A stretch of DNA of 6,038 nucleotides from Candidatus Rokuibacteriota bacterium (GTDB taxonomy: Bacteria > Methylomirabilota > Methylomirabilia > Rokubacteriales > JACPHL01): positions 1-6,038 of the forward strand of contig JACPHL010000284.1 in assembly GCA_016188625.1 (NCBI GenBank), written 5' to 3'. The notes beneath the pieces were generated by a model. That model searched no databases, had not been told where the DNA came from, and worked only from the letters and a program-made list of their open reading frames with translations. The translations under genes and the position numbers were made by a program. Below, in pieces: positions 1 to 4,424 of this stretch; positions within the stretch are counted from its first letter, which is position 1, and each line of letters begins with the position of its first letter.

Positions 1-230
1 TTTCCCAGCGGGACCTTGCCCGTGGCATTCGGGTTCCCTATCAAAGGGTGAACGAGCTGATCAACCGCCGACGTGGGATCACCCCAGGGACGGCTTTGCG
101 GCTGGCGAAGTTCTTTGGAACCTCGCCGGGGTTCTGGATGAACCTTCAGCTTCGGTGGGATCTCTATCGGGCGCAGGCAGCCGAAGCAGAGACTCTCAAG
201 AGGATTCGTCCCATTCGCGCTGCCGGGTGA
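1..230 (+). CDS. higA: HigA-family antitoxin, XRE-type helix-turn-helix, 5' end cut by window edge
   Basis: The reading frame is open from position 3 to the TGA at 228-230 and gives about 75 residues. They match the C-terminal three quarters of HigA antitoxins: a helix-turn-helix beginning SQRDLARGIRVPYQRVNELI, then the family signature GITPGTALRLAKFFGTSP and FWMNLQLRWDLYRAQ. HigA proteins are usually 95-105 residues, so roughly 25-30 residues, including the true start, lie left of the window; the GTG at 48 falls inside the DNA-recognition region and is not the start. HigA normally binds and neutralises the HigB ribosome-dependent mRNA endonuclease and represses its own operon, with higB upstream of higA; higB would therefore be outside this window. 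The C-terminus looks intact. Base composition here looks lower in GC than in the operon at 2764-6029, which is compatible with transfer. Family assignment is firm; whether the system is functional cannot be judged. Confidence 0.88.
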   Translation, partial: SQRDLARGIRVPYQRVNELINRRRGITPGTALRLAKFFGTSPGFWMNLQLRWDLYRAQAAEAETLKRIRPIRAAG

Positions 231-255
231 GAACGGAGCTGCCGGAGCCCGGCGG

Positions 256-369
256 GTGGTTCAATTCGCGACTCTGATGCGCCCCCTGATCGAGAGCTTG
301 GACGCAGAGTCGGAGGAAGGCGTCGAGGACGCGTGGATGGCCGAGGTCGAGCGCCGCATGGCGGTGGCC
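256..369 (+). pseudogene. remnant of an addiction-module antitoxin (PF09720-type, RelB/ParE-partner like)
   Basis: In frame from about 274, residues LMRPLIESLDAESEEG and VEDAWMAEVERRMA match the middle of short addiction-module antitoxins, whose usual pattern is a 'LLxSLD' helix followed by 'VExAWxxEIxRRxxE'. The expected N-terminal segment and the C-terminal 'GxxxxVPWEEV' segment, which contacts the toxin, are both missing. After position about 369 the frame continues as an arginine-rich stretch that is simply the antisense of a Doc-toxin fragment. No credible Shine-Dalgarno sequence precedes the GTG at 256. The piece therefore looks like a decayed internal fragment left after a rearrangement, not an expressed gene. 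Recognition rests on motif memory, so the family name is probable and not certain. Confidence 0.6.
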
Positions 370-422
370 TGGAGGAGGCGGCGGTGCAGATCGACGACCT
401 CCCCCAGGGTGAGATACCGCAT
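261..422 (-). pseudogene. doc: 5' fragment of a Doc-type (Fic-fold) toxin gene
   Basis: Reading leftward from the ATG at 422, the first 21 residues (MRYLTLGEVVDLHRRLLQAT) match the N-terminus of Doc death-on-curing toxins. These continue in intact homologues with a 'GGxxGIRDxGxLESAxxxP' segment and the catalytic 'HPFxDGNKR' Fic motif. Here the similarity stops at about position 363 and the frame runs on without recognisable toxin sequence to a stop at 261, giving a 53-residue product with no active site. The ATG overlaps the TGA of the preceding antitoxin gene by one base (TGATG), the normal arrangement of an antitoxin-doc operon, so the operon was genuine before truncation. Doc normally phosphorylates EF-Tu; this piece cannot. 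Confidence 0.72.
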
Positions 423-607
423 CAGGCGAGACGCCGGTACAGCTCCTCGTTCTTCCGCAGGACGCGCTCGGCAGCCGCCTTGAAATCGTCGCCTGGAGTC
501 GCCAGGAGGTCCACGATCGCGAGGTCCTCCGGCGCGAGCCCGAAGCGTTCGGCTTCGAGGCGCAGCCGTTCGGCCTGGGCGGGCGAGAGGTCGATGGTCA
601 GCTTCAT
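422..607 (-). CDS. Doc-linked antitoxin, small DNA-binding-type protein (61 aa)
   Basis: This 61-residue protein begins MKLTIDLSPAQAERLRLEAE, a short beta strand and helix like a ribbon-helix-helix antitoxin N-terminus, and ends AAAERVLRKNEELYRRLA. That tail is typical of the small protein encoded directly before Doc/Fic toxins, where it would occupy the toxin's active-site groove. The gene looks intact, but its partner is truncated, making it an orphan antitoxin. Its stop codon overlaps the doc start by one base. No Shine-Dalgarno sequence precedes the ATG at 607-605; instead a promoter-like pair (TTGGGC at 641-636, TACAGT at 619-614, 16-bp spacer) would start transcription at or next to the ATG, suggesting a leaderless message. 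Two palindromes lie in the same region and probably mediate autoregulation. The family assignment rests on the sequence pattern plus the Doc neighbour. Confidence 0.75.
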   Translation of the reverse strand: MKLTIDLSPAQAERLRLEAERFGLAPEDLAIVDLLATPGDDFKAAAERVLRKNEELYRRLA

Positions 608-610
608 GGA

Positions 611-634
611 GGTACTGTACCACGGTGCTGCACC
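611..634. promoter_or_regulatory. tandem palindromic operator candidate of the antitoxin-doc operon
   Basis: Two perfect 11-bp palindromes lie side by side: GGTACTGTACC at 611-621 and GGTGCTGCACC at 624-634. Both fit GGTRC-T-GYACC, and the second extends to 6+1+6 bp at 623-635. Their centres are 13 bp apart, just over one helical turn. They sit 3 bp upstream of the antitoxin start and cover the presumed -10 element, as expected for an operator bound by the antitoxin or antitoxin-toxin complex. The repeat is seen directly; the operator role is inferred. Confidence 0.6.
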
Positions 635-641
635 GGCCCAA
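614..641 (-). promoter_or_regulatory. possible sigma70-type promoter for the antitoxin gene
   Basis: On the minus strand TTGGGC (641-636) and TACAGT (619-614) are separated by 16 bp. The -10 element matches four of six consensus positions and lies six bases before the ATG, so transcription would begin at or near the start codon. The tandem palindromes overlap both the spacer and the -10. The match is weak and unsupported except by position. Confidence 0.3.
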
Positions 642-645
642 AACC

Positions 646-680
646 CGCTTCAGCGGACCGGCTTCGCTGGCCGCTGAGCG
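646..680 (-). terminator. hairpin with T-run downstream of the radical SAM gene
   Basis: On the minus strand, CGCTCAGCGG (680-671) pairs with CCGCTGAAGCG (656-646) with a single bulged base. An inner four-pair stem, CCAG (670-667) with CCGG (661-658), closes a CGAAG loop. The run GGTTTTGGG follows. The structure starts 13 bases after the stop codon at 694, the usual place for an intrinsic terminator. The four-T run is short. Confidence 0.55.
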
Positions 681-693
681 CTCGCATTAGCGG

Positions 694-1968
694 TCAGGGC
701 TGGGGCAGGGGCGGTCCAGACGGGAGGGAGGGGTTGGGGGGGGCCTCCAGGGGGTCCGGGCACGGGGTAAAGAGACAGAGGCGGTCTTCGGCGAGGGGGT
801 CGCCGGTCACGGTGAAGGCGCGCGCCCGGGAGCCGCCGCAGACCACCCGAAACGGACAGCGGCCGCACCGCCCCCGGAGCCGCTCCGGATCCCGCAGCGC
901 CCGGAAGAGCGGATGGGTGCGGTAGATCGCCACCGGGCTCGCCCAGCGGACGCTCCCGGCCGAGGCCCGGATGAAAGGGCTCGGGTGGACCTCCCCGCGG
1001 TGGTCGATGACCAGGAGTCCCTTGCCGCTCCCGACCGGGACCCGACGCAGCGGGTCGAGGTGCGAAGGCCAGCGGGACGCCACGGCCCAGACAGGACGCC
1101 CGTCCCGCCGGATCCCCCGTCGACGCTCGAGGATCACCCGTCGGTATTGCGGGGCCTCGGCGACCTCGACCAGGAACGGCGCCGTCAGCGAGAGGTCGTG
1201 AAGGTCGTTGAGGGTGGACTCGCACTCGAGGGGGGTCATCGATCCCTCGCCCTCCGGGGGGCCGGGGAGGAGGGGGAAGGAGACGCGCCAGCGCACGGCC
1301 CCGAGGATCGCCACCAGACTGGCCAGCAGGGGGAGGCCGTCGAGGGTCTGGCGGGTAAGTCGGGTGTCGATCTCGATCGGCACGCCGAGGGCCCGAGCCG
1401 CCTGGATAACCCGCATGGCGCGGTCGAACACGCCCCGGATCCCTCGCTGGCCGTCGTGGATCGCCGGGTCGGGGCTGTCGAGCCCCACCGCCAGGCCGGC
1501 GAGCCCGGCATCTTGCAGGGCCTCGAGGCCCTCGGTGGTCAAGGCGGCCGCGGCGCTCGATGCGAGGGCAACCGGGAAGCCGAGCTTGGACGCCTCCGCG
1601 GTGAGGGCGGTGGCGTCGCGGCGCGGGAAGGGATGGCCGCCGGCCAGGACGAGGACGGGGAGCGGCTCGCCGAACGCCGTCAACCGAGGAAGAAGCCGGT
1701 GCCGTTCCTCGAAGGTGAGGTCATCGGGGTCGGCTCGGGACGCCGCCTCGCCGGAGCCGGAGGGTCCGGGGGGGTCGGAGTCCGGGCTCAGCTCCCAGAT
1801 GACGAGGGCGGGCCGCTCATGAAGTCCCCGCGTCACCCCAATCACCTTCACCGGCCCTCCCACCGTAGCGGTTGAGACATCCCGGTCCCATGCGGGGAGC
1901 CCGTGCCCCACCCCCGAGGGGTGATCGACCTTCCGGGCTCGGTTGTCTTTCCCTTTTTCTACGGACAC
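694..1968 (-). CDS. TIGR04053-like radical SAM/SPASM-family protein lacking the radical SAM Cys motif (probable pseudoenzyme)
   Basis: This 424-residue protein follows the layout of TIGR04053-type radical SAM/SPASM proteins: PALVIWELS at 53-61, LTFEERHRLLPRLTAFG at 84-100, LVLAGGHPFPRRD at 106-118, GLDSPDPAIHDGQRGIRG at 162-179, and EAPQYRRV at 271-278. A C-terminal cysteine set lies at C368, C371, C377, C398 and C403 and probably binds an auxiliary [4Fe-4S] cluster. In active members residues 61-73 read roughly 'TRxCxxxCxHC'; here the segment is SPDSDPPGPSGSG, with no cysteine, and no other frame restores one. The 'GGDP/GGEP' SAM-amine motif reads GGHP. Reductive SAM cleavage is therefore unlikely. 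The frame is otherwise intact, and the GTG start at 1968 has TAGGAGG at 1985-1979. The first 40 residues are not part of the family core, so a later start such as GTG at 1851 is possible. The gene is divergent from the membrane-protein gene at 2019. Function is unknown; family assignment is good. Confidence 0.82.
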   Translation of the reverse strand: MSVEKGKDNRARKVDHPSGVGHGLPAWDRDVSTATVGGPVKVIGVTRGLHERPALVIWELSPDSDPPGPSGSGEAASRADPDDLTFEERHRLLPRLTAFGEPLPVLVLAGGHPFPRRDATALTAEASKLGFPVALASSAAAALTTEGLEALQDAGLAGLAVGLDSPDPAIHDGQRGIRGVFDRAMRVIQAARALGVPIEIDTRLTRQTLDGLPLLASLVAILGAVRWRVSFPLLPGPPEGEGSMTPLECESTLNDLHDLSLTAPFLVEVAEAPQYRRVILERRRGIRRDGRPVWAVASRWPSHLDPLRRVPVGSGKGLLVIDHRGEVHPSPFIRASAGSVRWASPVAIYRTHPLFRALRDPERLRGRCGRCPFRVVCGGSRARAFTVTGDPLAEDRLCLFTPCPDPLEAPPNPSLPSGPPLPQP

Positions 1969-1978
1969 TTAGCCTTCT

Positions 1979-2015
1979 CCTCCTATCCAGGCACCGCCTC
2001 TGCAAGGGTAGGAGG
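1979..2015. repeat. divergent Shine-Dalgarno pair forming an inverted repeat
   Basis: CCTCCTA at 1979-1985 and TAGGAGG at 2009-2015 are perfect reverse complements. Each serves as the presumed ribosome binding site of one of two divergent genes, starting at 1968 (-) and 2019 (+), about 10 and 3 bases from their start codons. The repeat may be nothing more than two independent Shine-Dalgarno sequences facing away from each other, although it could also fold in either transcript. The start codons are only 50 bp apart, so the promoters must lie within coding DNA or overlap. Confidence 0.4.
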
Positions 2016-2018
2016 CAA

Positions 2019-2588
2019 ATGCCAACCCCCGCTCGAGGACGCGGGAGCCGGGCCGAACGACCGGGAGGGCGGCTCTGGCTCCCTCAGCAGACGGCACCCC
2101 GCCAGCGCGCGCCGGGGGAGAGCGGGCTCGCCCGATCCCGAACCAGCGGATGGCCGGCCTGGTGCTGCCCCGACCCGCCCCGGACGATCCGGCACGAGCG
2201 CTGGTGGAACGTCGCCCTCCGCACGGTCCACCTCGTCGGGTTCGGCCTCCTCCTCGGCGGGCACGCCTGGGGCATCGAGCCGGCGAGCCTCCGGGCGGCC
2301 CTCTGGGGTGTCCTGGCCAGCGGTGGCGGCCTGATGGCCCTGGAGCTCTTCAAGACCGCGCGCTGGCTCGTGCTGGGCAAAGGGCTCGCGGTCCTCCTCA
2401 AGCTCGGCCTGCTGCTGCTCGTCCCCGTCTTCTGGGAAGCCCGCCTCCCCCTCCTCCTGGCGGTCACGGTGATCGCCTCGGTCGGTGCGCACATGCCCTC
2501 CCGCTACCGTCACTACTCGCTCCTGGATCGCCGGGTCCTCGATCCCGCTGCCGTGCCCTCGGGCGACGGGGCTCGCGACCGCGCCTAA
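2019..2588 (+). CDS. small four-helix integral membrane protein of unknown function; N-terminus uncertain
   Basis: From the ATG at 2019 (TAGGAGG at 2009-2015, spacer of 3) this encodes 189 residues. The credible part begins near residue 58: RHERWWNVALRTVHLVGFG opens helix 1 (about 65-85), with helices 2 at 91-111, 3 at 122-139 and 4 at 142-157. A conserved-looking SVGAHMPSRYRHYSLLDRR follows at the membrane boundary, then a polar tail. Histidines H71, H82 and H158 lie in or beside the helices and could bind a metal or haem, which is speculation. I recognise the 'ASVGxHMPxRxRxY' pattern from small uncharacterised bacterial membrane proteins but know no function. Residues 1-57 are Arg/Pro/Gly-rich with codon third positions unlike the rest. 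No alternative in-frame start exists before the first helix, so either the start is right and the extension unusual, or a frameshift lies near 2186. The gene is divergent from the radical SAM-like gene and convergent with the operon at 2764-6029. Confidence 0.68.
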   Translation: MPTPARGRGSRAERPGGRLWLPQQTAPRQRAPGESGLARSRTSGWPAWCCPDPPRTIRHERWWNVALRTVHLVGFGLLLGGHAWGIEPASLRAALWGVLASGGGLMALELFKTARWLVLGKGLAVLLKLGLLLLVPVFWEARLPLLLAVTVIASVGAHMPSRYRHYSLLDRRVLDPAAVPSGDGARDRA

Positions 2589-2596
2589 TCCAACTC

Positions 2597-2619
2597 GGAG
2601 GGGGGCTCCGCCCCCCTTC
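2597..2619 (+). terminator. GC-rich hairpin after the membrane-protein gene
   Basis: Six G (2600-2605) face six C (2611-2616) around a CTCCG loop, extended by an A-T pair, a G-T wobble and a G-C pair. It begins eight bases after the stop at 2588. There is no real T-run (TTCC only), so it may be a factor-dependent or bidirectional terminator between convergent genes. Confidence 0.45.
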
Positions 2620-2628
2620 CGACGCCCC

Positions 2629-2696
2629 TGGGCAAAGCCCACCTTTCGCCAGTCCGGCTTCGCCGCTGGCGAAAGGCTTCGGGGGCTGCCTCCCCC
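2629..2696. repeat. cluster of three further hairpins in the convergent intergenic region
   Basis: Three hairpins follow one another. TGGGC-AAA-GCCCA occupies 2629-2641. CCTTTCGCCAG (2642-2652) pairs perfectly over 11 bp with CTGGCGAAAGG (2666-2676) and has an inner CGGC-TTC-GCCG stem. GGGGG (2681-2685) faces CCCCC (2692-2696). Together with the hairpin at 2597 they fill almost the whole gap between the gene ending at 2588 and the operon end at 2764. The remainder (2697-2763) contains only a small CCTCA/TGAGG repeat at 2724-2738 and no gene. The 11-bp stem is strong enough to end or protect transcripts from either side. Confidence 0.6.
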
Positions 2697-2763
2697 CGGA
2701 TACTTACTCCGATACATGGCCAGCCTCACGGCTTGAGGACCGAGAGGTAGGTAAGGGAGGCGA

Positions 2764-3237
2764 TCAGAGCGTACTCCTCAGCGCGAGCCCGAGGAGGAGG
2801 ACGAACAGGGCCAGGAGCAGGGTCAGACGCGCCAGCCAGGCGACCGCCCGGCTCCCGCCCGCCGCGGCGGCCGCGCCGACGCTCGCGCTCGACCGCTGCC
2901 GGACCCAGCGAGGCCCGAGGACGAAGTCGTGCAGGGCCGCGAGGGCGAGCATCAGCGCGACCAGGGCGAGCTTGGTGGCGAGGAGCGGGCCGATCGGGCG
3001 GGAGGTCAGCACGAGGGTGGCCGTCCCCGTGACCACGAGGAGCGCAATGGCGAGCCAGCCCACCGCCCGAAACCGCCGCCCGGTCGCGGAGAGGAGCCCG
3101 ACGCGGACGGAGGGCTCGGGGAGACGGCGGAGCAGTGGGACCAGCACGAGCGCCAGGAAGACCATCCCGCCCACCCAGGTCGCCGCGGCCAGGAGGTGGA
3201 GCCATCGGATGGCCAGCAGCAGCCCGACGTCGGTCAT
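2764..3237 (-). CDS. CopD-like four-helix membrane protein
   Basis: This 157-residue protein is almost wholly hydrophobic, with helices at about 5-37, 57-78, 84-105 and 131-155. The pattern IRWLHLLAAATWVGGMVFLA, a proline at 34, GRRFRAVGWLAIALLVVTG at 53-71 and TKLALVALMLALAALHDF at 88-105 resembles CopD-family and related copper-resistance or DUF4149-type membrane proteins. H14 and H103 sit in helices 1 and 3 where such families carry metal or haem ligands. Copper transport is a family association, not shown here. The ATG at 3237 lies 33 bp after the crotonase stop on the same strand, so it is likely the last gene of the operon, ahead of the hairpin cluster. A clear Shine-Dalgarno sequence is lacking (GGGGA directly before ATG). 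Its relation to acyl-CoA chemistry is unclear. Confidence 0.78.
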   Translation of the reverse strand: MTDVGLLLAIRWLHLLAAATWVGGMVFLALVLVPLLRRLPEPSVRVGLLSATGRRFRAVGWLAIALLVVTGTATLVLTSRPIGPLLATKLALVALMLALAALHDFVLGPRWVRQRSSASVGAAAAAGGSRAVAWLARLTLLLALFVLLLGLALRSTL

Positions 3238-3270
3238 TCCCCGGCCGCGCGCCCCCTGGCCGCCCGCGGC

Positions 3271-4233
3271 TCAACCGGCGGTGAGCCGCGCCCCGCAGCG
3301 ACCGCAGAAGGCGAACCCCTCCGGGAGCCCCTTCGCCTGACAGCTCGGGCAGCTCCGCGCGTAGGGGCCCCAGAGGAACTCGCTCGACCCCCCTTCGGCG
3401 GCCCTCCGCCGGATCCCGAGGTAGTCCCAGGGGCGCTTCTCCGCGAAGGCCGTCATCCCCTCGTACGGCTCCAGGGAGGCGAAGTGGAGCGCCAGCCAGT
3501 CCCGGGCGTGGCCGATGGTCTGGTGCCAGGCCAGGTCCTTCCAGAAGTTCACCTGCTGCTTGGTGTAGCGGAGGCACTCCGGGAACTTCTCGATCAGCTT
3601 GTCGGCCAGCTCCCGGACGGCGGCGTCAAGCTCCCCGGCCGGGACGACGCGGTTGACCAGCCCCCACTCCAGGGCCTGCCGCGCGGTGATGGCGTCACAG
3701 GTGAAGAGCATCTCCCGGGCCCGCCGGTCCCCGATGTGGAGGGGCAGCCACTGGGTCGCGCCGCCGGCCGCCACGCTCCCGACCCTGGTCCCCACCTGGC
3801 GGATCGTCACGTGCTCGGCGGCGACCGCCAGGTCGCACGCCATGTTGAGCTCGTTCCCGCCCCCGGCCACGATCCCGTTGAGCCGGGCGATGACCGGCTT
3901 GCCGGCGTTGCGGATGGCGTCGAGGGCGCCGGCGAAGATCCCCATGTACTTCCAGTAGTCGCGCGGCCGGCGGGTGTAGGTGGAGGCGTACTCCCGGACG
4001 TCCCCCCCCGTGCAGAAGGCCTTCTCCCCGGCGCCGGTGAGGACGACGACCGCCACGGCGTCGTCCCAGGCGGCGTCCTGGAAGGCGGTGGTCAGCTCCT
4101 GGAGGGTGAGGGCCGTGTAGCAGTTGTACACCTCCGGCCGGTTGATGGTGATCCGCGCCAGCCACTCCCCCTTCTCGTACAGGATCTCCTTGAAGACGAA
4201 GTCCTCCGCCGCCCGCCGCTCGAACATCGTCAT
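3271..4233 (-). CDS. crotonase-superfamily enoyl-CoA hydratase/hydrolase, MenB/BadI/BamA-like, with C-terminal zinc ribbon
   Basis: This 320-residue protein has the crotonase fold signatures. The first oxyanion-hole loop is AFCTGGDVREY (72-82). The second is GIVAGGGNELNMACDLAVA (120-137). RQVGTRVGSVAAGG (145-158) and EWGLVNRVVP follow downstream. Loop sequences FCTGGD and QVGxxxGS place it nearer MenB, BadI (2-ketocyclohexanecarboxyl-CoA hydrolase) and BamA/Oah (6-oxocyclohexene-carbonyl-CoA hydrolase) than ordinary fatty-acid enoyl-CoA hydratases; the YTRRPRDYWKYM stretch after the first loop also recalls BamA. It is shorter than BamA (about 380). The C-terminus adds a short zinc ribbon, C295-P-S-C298 and C310-G-R-C313, unusual for crotonases. 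The ATG at 4233 overlaps the preceding small gene's stop (ATGA); a second ATG lies two codons later. The neighbouring BcrD-type activase supports a role in cyclic acyl-CoA breakdown. The exact substrate is not known. Confidence 0.85.
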   Translation of the reverse strand: MTMFERRAAEDFVFKEILYEKGEWLARITINRPEVYNCYTALTLQELTTAFQDAAWDDAVAVVVLTGAGEKAFCTGGDVREYASTYTRRPRDYWKYMGIFAGALDAIRNAGKPVIARLNGIVAGGGNELNMACDLAVAAEHVTIRQVGTRVGSVAAGGATQWLPLHIGDRRAREMLFTCDAITARQALEWGLVNRVVPAGELDAAVRELADKLIEKFPECLRYTKQQVNFWKDLAWHQTIGHARDWLALHFASLEPYEGMTAFAEKRPWDYLGIRRRAAEGGSSEFLWGPYARSCPSCQAKGLPEGFAFCGRCGARLTAG

Positions 4234-4403
4234 GCTCCCCTCCCTGGCTCCTGTAGTGTCGGGCTCTTCCCCTTCCCCTCGGGCACGTCCCGCGCCGGGC
4301 CCGAGAGCGCCGGCGGCCGACGGTCCTGGAACGCCACGGCGTAGAGGGCCGCCAGCGCGGCCAGCAGCCCCAGCGCCACCCCGAGCAACCAGCCCGTCTC
4401 CAT
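4230..4403 (-). CDS. 57-residue single-pass membrane protein, previously unrecognised small gene
   Basis: An ATG at 4403-4401 opens a 57-residue frame that ends in TGA at 4232-4230, sharing four bases (ATGA) with the crotonase start. A full Shine-Dalgarno sequence AGGAGG lies at 4416-4411, seven bases before the ATG. The protein starts METGWLLGVALGLLAALAAL, a single transmembrane helix at about 5-25, then carries an Arg/Pro/Lys-rich tail, probably cytoplasmic given the short acidic N-terminus. I do not recognise a family. The strong ribosome site, the translational coupling and its place in a tight operon argue that it is real. It might anchor or organise the operon's enzymes at the membrane, or simply set translation of the crotonase; both are inference. 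Confidence 0.68.
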   Translation of the reverse strand: METGWLLGVALGLLAALAALYAVAFQDRRPPALSGPARDVPEGKGKSPTLQEPGRGA

Positions 4404-4424
4404 CGTCCTTCCTCCTGTCCCGCG

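Noticed and set aside
913-1875. Long plus-strand open frame of 320 codons
   Set aside because: It is antisense to the radical SAM-like gene; the product is Arg/Gly/Glu-rich with no recognisable domain, as expected of high-GC shadow frames.
2588-2676. Possible integron attC site (ATCCAAC followed by nested inverted repeats)
   Set aside because: A GTTRRRY partner core site at the other end is absent and the hairpins are separate, not one long imperfect stem.
2150-3340. Plus-strand frame of 396 codons starting at ATG 2150
   Set aside because: Beyond its first dozen codons it is out of frame with the membrane protein and then antisense to the CopD-like gene; only its 5' end may matter, as a possible true start for the membrane protein.
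2929-4344. Plus-strand open frame of 471 codons
   Set aside because: It is antisense to the CopD-like, crotonase and small membrane genes, whose protein families are clear; it is low-complexity and shows no domain.
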